Positions 1 through 7,954 are shown, counted from the stretch's first letter. The stretch is 30,906 nucleotides of DNA from DATAXI01 sp036266845 (GCA_036266845.1 DATAXI010000144.1:1-30906); one strand, 5' to 3'. Notes: generated by a model not told the origin, from the sequence alone. Program-made: numbers and translations.

Positions 1-395
<395 letters not shown>

Positions 396-661
396 TGAGA
401 CAACCTTTGGCCCCTCCAGGCTTCGTGCCTGGAGGGCCACGGTGAGTCCCAATGACTTTTATTTAAAACTCAGACTAGAAGTCCGCGGTTTTTTTTCAAA
501 CCTGTATGCAGATGTCAGAGAACCATTTGGTTCCTTGCAAAAAATCCAAAATTCACGACATTGGAAACAGTGTCGCCAGAGATTTGGTGAATCTGAGAGG
601 AGTTTTGCCCCCAGAACTTTGATTGTCCCTCCACAATCCGAACCTTTCAGATTCGCCAATT
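396..661 (+). other. 23S-5S rRNA spacer with stem-loops
   Basis: This is a 266-base transcribed spacer, long for a 23S-5S gap. Three structures are visible. A hairpin at 409-437 (CCAGGC-TTCGT-GCCTGG core) sits just after 23S. A 5-bp stem pairs 556-560 with 571-575. A long stem pairs 584-596 with 647-659 (13 pairs, one G-U) and encloses a small hairpin at 621-638. Such stems commonly serve RNase III-type processing of the rRNA precursor; that role is inferred. No tRNA is seen in the spacer. Confidence 0.7.
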
Positions 662-778
662 CTCTGGTGATCCTAGCGCAGTGGCCCCACCCGTTCCCAT
701 TCCGAACACGGAAGTGAAACGCTGCAGCCCCGATGGTAGTACGTCTATAGGGCGTGCGAGAGTAGGACGTTGCCAGAG
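662..778 (+). rRNA. rrf: 5S ribosomal RNA
   Basis: About 117 bases match bacterial 5S rRNA: CCCGTTCCCATTCCGAACAC, GAAGTGAAACGC, CCCGATGGTAGT and GCGAGAGTAGGACGTTGCC occur in order. The terminal helix is visible: CTCTGG at the start pairs with CCAGAG at the end. The ends are set by this helix and may be one or two bases off. Confidence 0.95.
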
Positions 779-782
779 TTAC

Positions 783-823
783 GCCCCGCTCCATGGAAAC
801 ATGGAGCGGGGCTTTTTCTTTTT
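783..823 (+). terminator. Intrinsic terminator of the rRNA operon
   Basis: A perfect 13-bp stem (GCCCCGCTCCATG at 783-795, CATGGAGCGGGGC at 800-812) with a GAAA loop is followed by a T-rich run at 813-823. It lies right after 5S rRNA and is the textbook form of a rho-independent terminator. The next gene starts only two bases beyond the T-tract. Confidence 0.95.
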
Positions 824-825
824 CC

Positions 826-1125
826 ATGGACCTTACCCCTTCCTTCAAACGCGAGCTCCGCGCTCGCGCTCAATTGATCGAGCCCATCCTCAAGGTGGGC
901 CACGCCGGCGTTACAGACGCCTTTGTCGCCAGCCTCCGCGAGGCGCTGGATCACCACGGCCTCGTGAAAATCCGGTTTACCGACTTCAAGGACGAGAAAA
1001 AGACCCTTGCGGTTGAAATCGCCAGCCGCTCCGGCGCGCAGTTGATTGCCCGCGTGGGCAATGTCGCCGTTTATTACCGCACGCCGGCACCGCAGGCGCG
1101 TCCCGGCTCTTCAAAAGCCGAATAG
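826..1125 (+). CDS. yhbY: YhbY family RNA-binding protein (CRM domain)
   Basis: This 99-residue protein has the length and pattern of the YhbY/CRS1-YhbY (CRM) family, single-domain RNA-binding proteins that associate with pre-50S ribosomal particles. The GxxG RNA-binding loop is at residues 25-28 (GHAG), in the context KVGHAGVTDAFV. The conserved LDHHGLVKIRF segment follows at 41-51 and the family's RVGNVAVYYR strand at 77-86. ATG 826 is chosen because the family N-terminus begins there. An in-frame ATG at 793 lies inside the terminator hairpin. No Shine-Dalgarno sequence is visible, since the bases before the start are the terminator T-run. The gene overlaps the convergent J-domain gene by 15 bp. 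Identity is secure; how it is transcribed is open. Confidence 0.9.
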   Translation: MDLTPSFKRELRARAQLIEPILKVGHAGVTDAFVASLREALDHHGLVKIRFTDFKDEKKTLAVEIASRSGAQLIARVGNVAVYYRTPAPQARPGSSKAE

Positions 1126-2274
1126 ATCCGGCTGGTCCGGCTGGTTTTCCGCGGCAGCGCGCCGGGAGGTCTTCCGCGTCTTCCGCGGGGTTGGGCTCCA
1201 GGGCCGCGACCAATCGTCGAGGATCCTCTTGTTATCGGCAATCTGGTCGCGCTGGATCGCGAGGTCCTCTTCCATCGCGCGGCGGATGCGCTTCTCCAGC
1301 TCCCCATGGTAGGGATTGCGGGTGAAACCCCAGGCGAAATCGCGCTTCGCCTGCGTCAGACTCCGCTGGATCGCCTTCAGTGCCCGTTTCAACTCCGCCA
1401 ACGCCGTTCGCATTTGAAACACGCTGGCTCCGGTACTGCCGTCTTCGATTTCCGTGAGCGCCAGCAGCGTTTCCAGGCGGTCGAGGTCGCCCGTCTCGTA
1501 GGCCATCTGTACATCATGCCAGAGGGAGGAAACCGCCGCGTCCCCATCGGCCCGCGTATCCGGGTGCAGCCGGCGCACGAGTATGCGATATATTTCCTTG
1601 ATTCGTTTCTGCTCCGGCGCGGGCTCGACGGGTACTTCCGGTCCCGGGTCCCCGGGGATTTTTGGCCCGCCGCGGGTCCCGAATATCTCTGCTTCAAATC
1701 TTGAATAAAGCTCCTCGTAATCCTCCCTTGAAAGCTGCTTCGGATTGAATCCGACGGCCTCTTTAAAAGCTTTCTCGAACAGCCTCTTCTTTTCGGCAGC
1801 GGATATCTTGCCGGCTAAATCCTCGAATGGCGGTCTGTCGGGCTCCGGATCGTCATCGTTCGCGTCATCTTTGACGTTTCTGCCGGAATTATCGCCCATC
1901 CCGGGATTCGCCTGCCTCCGCATCACCGCCGCGTAAGCCCGGCGTGGATTTTCGTGTCCGCCGTCCAGCATTTCCATCTCGACCGCGTCCAGCAACATTT
2001 CCTGTTCCTCAATCAGCCTGGCACTCTCCCGCAGCTCCGTCAGCATGGTGCCGAAGGTTGCCGCCAGCCATCGTTCATAAGAGGGCCGGTCCTCGCGTTC
2101 AAAACGGCGCAATTCCGCTTTTGCGGTCTCCAGCTTTTCCATGGCTTTCCCGCAATCATTCGCCGCGCGATCCCGCAGGCGGGCATCGTCAATCAGGACG
2201 ATACGGCGGTCCTCGACCGGCGCGCCATGATGCCTGTGGGTTGAAGCATGCTGAGGTTTCTTCCTGCGCGCCAT
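1111..2274 (-). CDS. J-domain-like coiled-coil protein of unknown function
   Basis: This 387-residue protein is highly charged and has no signal peptide or membrane segment, so it is probably cytosolic. Residues ~40-105 and ~285-312 look like charged coiled coils. Between them, residues ~224-270 resemble a J-domain core: IYRILVRRLHPDTRAD carries the HPD tripeptide at 237-239, which in DnaJ proteins stimulates DnaK ATPase. A helix follows (WHDVQMAYETGDLDRLETLL), as in a J-domain helix III. The DnaJ Gly/Phe and zinc-finger regions are absent, so it is a J-like protein and not DnaJ itself. The extreme C-terminus, QPDLFGF, resembles a QxxLF sliding-clamp-binding peptide. A 62-bp gap separates its start from the upstream membrane-protein gene; a weak TATAGT box (complement of 2289-2294) could serve as its own -10. 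Confidence 0.65.
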   Translation of the reverse strand: MARRKKPQHASTHRHHGAPVEDRRIVLIDDARLRDRAANDCGKAMEKLETAKAELRRFEREDRPSYERWLAATFGTMLTELRESARLIEEQEMLLDAVEMEMLDGGHENPRRAYAAVMRRQANPGMGDNSGRNVKDDANDDDPEPDRPPFEDLAGKISAAEKKRLFEKAFKEAVGFNPKQLSREDYEELYSRFEAEIFGTRGGPKIPGDPGPEVPVEPAPEQKRIKEIYRILVRRLHPDTRADGDAAVSSLWHDVQMAYETGDLDRLETLLALTEIEDGSTGASVFQMRTALAELKRALKAIQRSLTQAKRDFAWGFTRNPYHGELEKRIRRAMEEDLAIQRDQIADNKRILDDWSRPWSPTPRKTRKTSRRAAAENQPDQPDLFGF

Positions 2275-2336
2275 TGTGAATGGCCGCCACTATAGTAAAC
2301 ACCCGGCGCGGATTCGAATTTGTTTTTTTGAATTTT

Positions 2337-3983
2337 CTAACTCGCCGCCGCCGCATCGCCATTCGGGGGTGAGGCAGGCGTTGGCGTCGCTTTCGGCTCG
2401 TTCTTGAGCGCGTAGCCCAGGCTCATGCGCGCCCCGGGGTAATCGGGCCGCAGCTTCAGGGTTTTCTCCAGCTCCGCCGCCGCATCGGCATTTTTCCCTT
2501 CGCGCAGCAGGGCGATCGCCAGGTTGTAATGCGCGGCGGGGCGATTCGGATCCATGTGGATGCTTTTCCGGCATTCGATGATGCCCTGGTCCAGCTTGCC
2601 GTCCATCAGCAGCGCCGTCGCCAGTGCGTACTGCACATTGGCGTTGCTCGGGTTCAGCCGTAGCGCTTCGCGGAATTCAGGCGCCGCCAAATCCGGCCGC
2701 TTTCGGTCAAGCAGCGCAGTTCCCAGATTGATGTCGGCCACGCAATTATCCCGCGTCATCGCAATCGCCCGGCTCCACAGCGCCACACTGTTTTGCCAGT
2801 ATCCCGTTTGCAGCCAGGCCGCGGCCGAGAGCACGCCGACAATGGCTCCCGCCATCCATGGCAGCGTGGTCCGGATCGGCCCCAGCCGCCGGGTCCACTC
2901 CGCGATTGCCCATGTGGCCCCGATGCAAATCCCGATTTCCGGCAGGTACGTGTACCGGTCCGCGTAAGCCGCCTGGCCCACTTGCAGCAGCCCGATTACC
3001 GGCAGCATCATCCCGAGGTACCAAAACCAGCCCACCATGAGATATGGATATCTTTTCCTGAGCAACACCGCGGCCACCGTCACGGCCAGCAGCAACAGCA
3101 GCGCGCCGCCCACCTCCATCACACTCCAGCCGCCGCGCGGGAAGGGGTACGCCTCCGCCAGGCCGGCGGGCCAGAAGAGCTTTTGCAGGTAAATCGCATA
3201 CGCCATCGCCGCATTCGCGATGCGGAAGGGGAATGGCAGGTAATTTCCCGGGACAATCGCATCCCGCTGCGCCATCACCGTCGCGGCGCAGGAGAGCACC
3301 GTCAGCCCCAGCAGCGGCAGCTTTTCCAGCGCCAGCCTTGGGATTCGCCGCCACCCGTCAAGCCGCCCCAGCGGCCAATAATCCAGCAACACCAGGAGAA
3401 ACGGCGTCGTCACCAGCATCGGCTTCGACATCAGCCCCAGCGCAAACCAGAGCAGCACCATCAGATAGCGCGGGATCGAGCGCCGCCGCACATAGCGCAC
3501 GTAGGCCCAGAGCGTCAGCACAAAGAACAGCCCGCTCAGCACATCCTTGCGCTCCGCGATCCAGGCCACCGACTCCGCCCGCAGTGGATGAATGGCAAAC
3601 ACCGCCGCCACAAAAGCGCTCGGCAGCATCGCCCCCGTCAGCTCCGCCAGCAGCAGAAAGAGCAGCACCGCCGTGGCCGCATGCAGCGCCACATTCGTCA
3701 GGTGGTATCCGCCGGGCCACAATCCGTAAATCTGGTGATCCAGCATCAGCGAGAGCATCGTCAGCGGATGCCAATTGCTGGAAACAACGTGCGTGAAGGC
3801 CCAGCCAACCGAATCCGGCGTGAACCCCTTCAGCACCTCGGGGTTCTGGTAAATATAAACGTTATCGTCGTAATTGACGAAATCGAACCCCGCCGTCCGA
3901 CCGAACACGGCAAACACCAGCGCCGCCAGCAGAGCGCAAATGCCGGCCATTTTCCATCTTGGGCACACGTCAGGGCACTTCAT
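2337..3983 (-). CDS. TMTC-like TPR membrane protein (putative GT-C glycosyltransferase)
   Basis: This 548-residue protein has about ten hydrophobic segments between residues 12 and 390, then about three tetratricopeptide repeats (~413-514) and a Pro/Ala tail. Three landmarks match the bacterial relatives of eukaryotic TMTC O-mannosyltransferases: an early acidic pair in FVNYDDNVYIYQNP (~35-48), HPLRAESVAWIAERKDVLSG (132-151) and ADRYTYLPEIG (341-351). In GT-C enzymes the early acidic residues sit in the first periplasmic loop and are catalytic, and the donor is a lipid-linked sugar. Transfer of a sugar to an envelope or exported protein is therefore the best guess, but substrate and activity are inferred. 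ATG 3983 has GGGAGG directly abutting it; ATG 3950 is an alternative that gives a better N-terminal membrane segment. It is divergent from the exported protein at 4059. Confidence 0.75.
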   Translation of the reverse strand: MKCPDVCPRWKMAGICALLAALVFAVFGRTAGFDFVNYDDNVYIYQNPEVLKGFTPDSVGWAFTHVVSSNWHPLTMLSLMLDHQIYGLWPGGYHLTNVALHAATAVLLFLLLAELTGAMLPSAFVAAVFAIHPLRAESVAWIAERKDVLSGLFFVLTLWAYVRYVRRRSIPRYLMVLLWFALGLMSKPMLVTTPFLLVLLDYWPLGRLDGWRRIPRLALEKLPLLGLTVLSCAATVMAQRDAIVPGNYLPFPFRIANAAMAYAIYLQKLFWPAGLAEAYPFPRGGWSVMEVGGALLLLLAVTVAAVLLRKRYPYLMVGWFWYLGMMLPVIGLLQVGQAAYADRYTYLPEIGICIGATWAIAEWTRRLGPIRTTLPWMAGAIVGVLSAAAWLQTGYWQNSVALWSRAIAMTRDNCVADINLGTALLDRKRPDLAAPEFREALRLNPSNANVQYALATALLMDGKLDQGIIECRKSIHMDPNRPAAHYNLAIALLREGKNADAAAELEKTLKLRPDYPGARMSLGYALKNEPKATPTPASPPNGDAAAAS

Positions 3984-4058
3984 CCTCCCTTCTTTAGCAA
4001 GGGACGGGCCATCCGGGCCTTGCCCAGCCTTCCCTTTTCCTGCGCCGGCCGGCAATTT

Positions 4059-5168
4059 ATGAGGGCAATGACCTTTATCCGGCTGGCGCTGGTGCCGCTC
4101 ATCCTGCTGGCCTGCCTCACCGCGGGCCGGGGCGCCGGACCCTCCCCCAATGACGAGGCCCGTTTCCTCGCCGGCCTTCCAGTGCGGGATACGCCCCTGG
4201 AGAAGCTTTCGCTCTCCGGGGCATGGACTGATCATGCCGTCGAGCTGGACCGGGCATGGGCGGAATTGGAAAAACACCAGCTCCAGCCCATCGCCGCGTG
4301 GGCGCCGGCGAACCTGGGACATTTCTACACGGACACCACCCCGGTGCTCTATTTCTTCAGCGGCCCGGATTTTCTCTACGCGCACGCTTATTTCCCCAAT
4401 GCCTCGACCTACATCCTTTGCGGCATCGAGCCCATCGGCCCGCTTCCACAGGTGGAAAACCTGCCACCGGAGACAATCGATCCTTCACTCGCCAATATCC
4501 GGACCTCGCTCGATTCGCTGCTCGATTTCAGTTTCTTCATCACCAGGAAGATGAAGGTCGATCTCCAGGATAGCCGGCTCTCCGGGACCCTCCCGCTGCT
4601 GTATATCTTCCTCGCGCGGGCGGGATGCGTTATTCGGGATGTCACCTTCACCGGGCTGGATTCAAAAGGGCAGGTCACCACCGGCCGCAGCCTCGCGCCG
4701 GGGGTAAAAATCGTCTTTAGCGGCCCCGGCGGCACGGACCAGACGCTCTACTACTTCTGCACCGATCTCTCGGACGATACGGCAGAGCACAGCGGCTTCC
4801 AGCCCTGGTGTGCGAGCTTTGGCCCGGCGCACGGATTTCTCAAGGCCGCCTCTTACCTCATGTTTACCGCCGGGTTCGATGGCACGCGCAATTTTCTGCT
4901 CAAAGATTGCGACGCCATCCTGCAGGATGATTCCGGCATCCCGATGCGCTTTTTCCCGCTGGAGGACTGGACCACGCACCTCTTTGGCCATTACAGCGGG
5001 CCAATCGCCACCTTTAAACAATTTCCCCAGCCGGAGCTGGATCAACTCATGGCCGTGCAAAAGCCCGCGCCCCTGCCATTTAGTGTCGGGTACCGGTGGC
5101 ATCCGGGCGAGTCCAGCCTCATCCTGGCCGTCAAGGCGGAGCACGATGGCGCCCGGGCGCCGCGGTAG
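4059..5168 (+). CDS. Exported protein of unknown function
   Basis: I do not recognise this 369-residue protein. The N-terminus (MRAMTFIRLALVPLILLACL) is a signal peptide. LLAC at about residues 16-19 is a weak lipobox-like match, so a lipoprotein is possible but unproven. The mature part is globular, with blocks rich in aromatic residues such as YFFSGPDFLYAHAYFPNAS and LLKDCDAILQDDSGIPMRFF. Several cysteines could form disulphides in the periplasm. ATG 4059 is used; ATG 4068 has a GAGGG only two bases upstream. The 75-bp gap to the divergent TMTC-like gene could hold back-to-back promoters. The gene ends 173 bp before sucC and is probably not part of that operon. The coding call rests on frame length, signal peptide and codon pattern. 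Confidence 0.75.
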   Translation: MRAMTFIRLALVPLILLACLTAGRGAGPSPNDEARFLAGLPVRDTPLEKLSLSGAWTDHAVELDRAWAELEKHQLQPIAAWAPANLGHFYTDTTPVLYFFSGPDFLYAHAYFPNASTYILCGIEPIGPLPQVENLPPETIDPSLANIRTSLDSLLDFSFFITRKMKVDLQDSRLSGTLPLLYIFLARAGCVIRDVTFTGLDSKGQVTTGRSLAPGVKIVFSGPGGTDQTLYYFCTDLSDDTAEHSGFQPWCASFGPAHGFLKAASYLMFTAGFDGTRNFLLKDCDAILQDDSGIPMRFFPLEDWTTHLFGHYSGPIATFKQFPQPELDQLMAVQKPAPLPFSVGYRWHPGESSLILAVKAEHDGARAPR

Positions 5169-5341
5169 ATGCGGCATCTTTCCAATTAAATCCAACACAA
5201 CTGTCGCTTGCCTCCGATTCACCTTTTACGTAGACCCTTTGGCTGGCGAGACGTCCGGCGCGCAGCTTCCGGCAAGAAAATCCGTCCCCAACGTTTTTTC
5301 GGAAAAATCCCACGGCCTCCCACTATTTTGAGCCTCATTCC

Positions 5342-6553
5342 ATGAATATCCACGAGTATCAAGCCCGCGAACTTTTCGAGAAATATGGCGTTGCCGCACC
5401 GGGCGGCAAGGTCGCCAGCAGCCCTGAGGAGGCAGAGGCCGTTGCCCGCCAGCTCACCGCGGGCGGCGTCAGGCAGATCGTCGTCAAAGCGCAGATCCAT
5501 GCCGGCGGACGCGGCAAGGGCACGTTCAAGAACGGCTTCAAGGGCGGCGTCCACCTCTGCTCCAGCCCTGAGGAGGCGCGCGACATCGCCGGCAAGATGC
5601 TCGGCCAGGTGCTCGTGACCCACCAGACCGGTCCCGAGGGGCGGCTGGTGAACAAGGTCTTCGTCGCCGAGGCCGCGGAGATCGCCCAGGAGCTGTACAT
5701 CGCCGTTTTACTGGACCGCGCCAGCTCCGCGCCGGTTGTCATTGCCAGCACCGAGGGGGGCATGGATATCGAGCACGTCGCAGAGCATACCCCGGACAAA
5801 ATCTTCCGCGAGCCCGTCCATCCGCTGCTCGGCCTCCAGCCTTACCAGACGCGTCTGCTGGCTAAGAAACTGGGCCTCGGCGGCGATCAGGCCAAGCAGG
5901 CCGCGAAGCTGCTCACCGCACTCTACAAGCTCTTCGTCGCCGCCGATTGCTCGCTCGTGGAGGTCAACCCGCTGGTCGTCACCAAGGCCGGCCACGTGCA
6001 GGCGCTCGATGCCAAGTTCAACTTTGACGATAACGCCCTCTACCGCCACCCGGAGATTGTCGCCATGCGCGACACCGCGGAGGAAGACCCGCGCGAGGTC
6101 GAGGCCTCGAAGTTCGGCCTCAGTTACATCGGCCTCGATGGCAATATCGCCTGCCTGGTCAATGGCGCCGGCCTCGCCATGGCCACCATGGACATCATCA
6201 AGTATTACGGCGGCGATCCCGCCAATTTTCTGGACGTGGGCGGCGGCGCAAGCAAGGAGCAGGTGACCTCCGCGTTCAAGATCATCCTTGGCGATTCCCA
6301 GGTGCGCGGCATCCTGGTCAATATCTTTGGCGGCATCATGCAGTGCGATATCATCGCCGCCGGCATTCTGGCCGCCGTCGAGGAAACGCGCCTCTCCATT
6401 CCGCTCGTCGTCCGGCTGGAGGGTTCCAATGTTGATCTGGGCAAAAAGATGATCCGCGAGAGCGGCCTCTCCGTCATCAGCGCCGATTCCCTGGCCGATG
6501 CGGCGGAAAAAATCGTCGCAGCCGTAAAAGCCGCCGAGTCCGTCGCCGCCTGA
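5342..6553 (+). CDS. sucC: Succinyl-CoA synthetase, beta subunit
   Basis: This is the nucleotide-binding subunit of succinate-CoA ligase (ADP- or GDP-forming), which converts succinyl-CoA to succinate with phosphorylation of a nucleoside diphosphate in the TCA cycle. It has 403 residues, slightly longer than the ~388 usual for the family. The ATP-grasp start MNIHEYQARELFEKYGV is typical. KAQIHAGGRGKG (49-60) forms the nucleotide-binding loop. EVNPLVV and DAKFNFDDNALYR carry the metal ligands, and GGGASKEQV and VNIFGGIMQCD mark the C-terminal CoA-ligase domain. No strong Shine-Dalgarno sequence precedes ATG 5342. Its partner sucD follows after a short VOC gene. The stop codon lies inside a perfect 14-bp palindrome (6551-6564). 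Confidence 0.97.
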   Translation: MNIHEYQARELFEKYGVAAPGGKVASSPEEAEAVARQLTAGGVRQIVVKAQIHAGGRGKGTFKNGFKGGVHLCSSPEEARDIAGKMLGQVLVTHQTGPEGRLVNKVFVAEAAEIAQELYIAVLLDRASSAPVVIASTEGGMDIEHVAEHTPDKIFREPVHPLLGLQPYQTRLLAKKLGLGGDQAKQAAKLLTALYKLFVAADCSLVEVNPLVVTKAGHVQALDAKFNFDDNALYRHPEIVAMRDTAEEDPREVEASKFGLSYIGLDGNIACLVNGAGLAMATMDIIKYYGGDPANFLDVGGGASKEQVTSAFKIILGDSQVRGILVNIFGGIMQCDIIAAGILAAVEETRLSIPLVVRLEGSNVDLGKKMIRESGLSVISADSLADAAEKIVAAVKAAESVAA

Positions 6554-6564
6554 TCCCGGGATCA
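6551..6564. repeat. 14-bp palindrome at the sucC stop
   Basis: TGATCCCGGGATCA is a perfect 14-bp palindrome that contains the sucC stop codon and lies just before the VOC gene. Without a loop it is a poor hairpin, so it is more likely chance, a protein-binding site or a translational pause; the role is unknown. Confidence 0.5.
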
Positions 6565-6569
6565 AAGCC

Positions 6570-6941
6570 ATGATCAAAGTCCAATCCGTCGCATTCACCT
6601 CTTACCCGGTCACCGATCTCGCGAAATCCCGGGCCTTTTACGAAGAAATCATCGGTCTCAAGTACGAAACCGGCCATGCTAATGAGGACGGCATGGGCTG
6701 GGCCGAATACGAAATCGGAGGCGGCTACTTCTCCATTCTCACCGGCATCCCGAATTGGAAACCGAGCGATCATGGTCCGGCCATCGCCCTCGAGGTAGAG
6801 GATTTCGACGCCGCCATCGCTCATTTGAAGGAAAAAGGCGTCCCATTCGCCATGGACCCATTTTCCACCCCCGTCTGCCGCATGGCCCTCATCTTCGATC
6901 CCGACCGCAACCAGGTGATCATCCACAAGCGCAATTCCTGA
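6570..6941 (+). CDS. VOC (glyoxalase/bleomycin-resistance) superfamily protein
   Basis: This 123-residue protein is a single vicinal-oxygen-chelate unit pair. It opens with the typical VAFTSYPVTDLAKSRAFYEE strand-helix and IIGLKY, continues with GPAIALEVEDFDAAIAHLKEKGV in the second module, and ends with the family's IFDPDRNQVIIHKR. VOC proteins bind a divalent metal and act as lyases, epimerases, dioxygenases or drug-binding proteins. The sequence is closer to the generic PhnB/glyoxalase-like group than to methylmalonyl-CoA epimerase, so no substrate is assigned. It lies 16 bp after sucC and 38 bp before sucD on the same strand, so it is probably co-transcribed with them. Confidence 0.88.
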   Translation: MIKVQSVAFTSYPVTDLAKSRAFYEEIIGLKYETGHANEDGMGWAEYEIGGGYFSILTGIPNWKPSDHGPAIALEVEDFDAAIAHLKEKGVPFAMDPFSTPVCRMALIFDPDRNQVIIHKRNS

Positions 6942-6979
6942 GAATCTTTTTGGTCCAATTTTTTTTACGCATCTAAATT

Positions 6980-7876
6980 ATGGCGATACTAGTCACTCCA
7001 CAGACCCGCGTCCTCGTCCAGGGCATCACCGGCAGTTTTGGCGCGCGGCACACCCAGCTTTCGCTTGATTACGGCAGCCAGATCGTCGCCGGCGTAACGC
7101 CCGGCAAGGGCGGCCAGCGTTTTGCGGACACCGTGCCCGTTTTCGATACCGTCTCCGAGGCCGTCGCGCAGACCGGCGCCACCGTGAGCGTCATCTTTGT
7201 GCCGCCCCCGCTGGCGGGCGACGCCATCCTCGAGGCGGCCGGCGCGGGCCTGGACCTCGTGGTGGCCATCACCGAGGGCATCCCGGTCAATGATATGGTG
7301 CGCGTGAAGGCCGCCATGCGCGGCACCCGGACGCGGCTCATCGGGCCAAATTGCCCCGGGCTCGTGACGCCCGGCGATGGCGCCCAGTCGCACGGCGGCT
7401 GCCGCATCGGGATCGCTCCCGGTTATATCCATCGCAAGGGGAGCGTCGGAGTCGTCTCCCGCAGCGGCACCCTCACGTATGAGGCTGTGTGGCAATTGAC
7501 CAGCCGCGGCTACGGCCAGAGCACCTGTGTCGGCATCGGCGGCGATCCCGTCAACGGCACCTCGCACCTCGATGTCCTCAAGATGTTCAACGACGATCCC
7601 GAAACCGAAGCCATCATCATGATCGGCGAGATCGGCGGCAGCGCCGAAGAGGAAGCCGCCGCATGGGCAAAAGAGCATTGCAAGAAACCCATCGCCGCAT
7701 TCATTGCCGGGGCCACCGCGCCACCCGGGCGCCGCATGGGCCATGCCGGAGCCATTGTCTCAGGCGGCAAGGGGACCGCGGCGGGGAAGATTGAGGCATT
7801 GCGCGAGGCGGGCATTGCGGTCGCGGATACGCCTGCCGTCATGGCAGATACGCTCATCCGCAGATTAAAGGGTTAA
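6980..7876 (+). CDS. sucD: Succinyl-CoA synthetase, alpha subunit
   Basis: This is the CoA-binding, phosphohistidine-carrying subunit that pairs with SucC. It has 298 residues. The N-terminal CoA-binding fold is recognised by VLVQGITGSFGARHT and GVTPGKGG. GPNCPGLVTPG, VGVVSRSGTLTYEAVWQLT and GIGGDPVNGT are family signatures. The active-site histidine is His255 in GHAGAI (254-259). Compared with the usual GPNCPG-ITPG-ECKIGI arrangement there are about eight or nine extra residues at 132-140 (GDGAQSHGG). This insertion explains the length above the typical 288-290 and the shift of the histidine from position 246 in E. coli. The bases before ATG 6980 are A/T-rich without a clear Shine-Dalgarno sequence. 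Confidence 0.97.
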   Translation: MAILVTPQTRVLVQGITGSFGARHTQLSLDYGSQIVAGVTPGKGGQRFADTVPVFDTVSEAVAQTGATVSVIFVPPPLAGDAILEAAGAGLDLVVAITEGIPVNDMVRVKAAMRGTRTRLIGPNCPGLVTPGDGAQSHGGCRIGIAPGYIHRKGSVGVVSRSGTLTYEAVWQLTSRGYGQSTCVGIGGDPVNGTSHLDVLKMFNDDPETEAIIMIGEIGGSAEEEAAAWAKEHCKKPIAAFIAGATAPPGRRMGHAGAIVSGGKGTAAGKIEALREAGIAVADTPAVMADTLIRRLKG

Positions 7877-7954
7877 TCCGGGGATATTTGGGGCACGTTG
7901 GGCCGGCGGGCGTTTCTCGCTGGACAGCCGCGTTTCCAAAATGAAGATTTCTCC

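Noticed and set aside
409..437. Terminator after 23S rRNA
   Set aside because: The stem is strong but has no T-run, and 5S rRNA follows. It is better read as a processing stem in the spacer.
2793..4058. Plus-strand coding region opposite the TMTC-like gene
   Set aside because: The frame is open only because of the GC-rich antisense strand. Its composition (runs of Arg, Gln and His) is unlike a protein, whereas the minus strand encodes clear TM and TPR segments.
6950..6978. Promoter for sucD in the A/T-rich stretch
   Set aside because: TTGGTC with 17 bases to CTAAAT matches the consensus in only half the positions and would start transcription at or after the start codon.
7898..7954. Upstream TTG start for citrate synthase
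   Set aside because: It would add 19 residues that do not occur in the family; ATG 7955 begins the conserved N-terminus.
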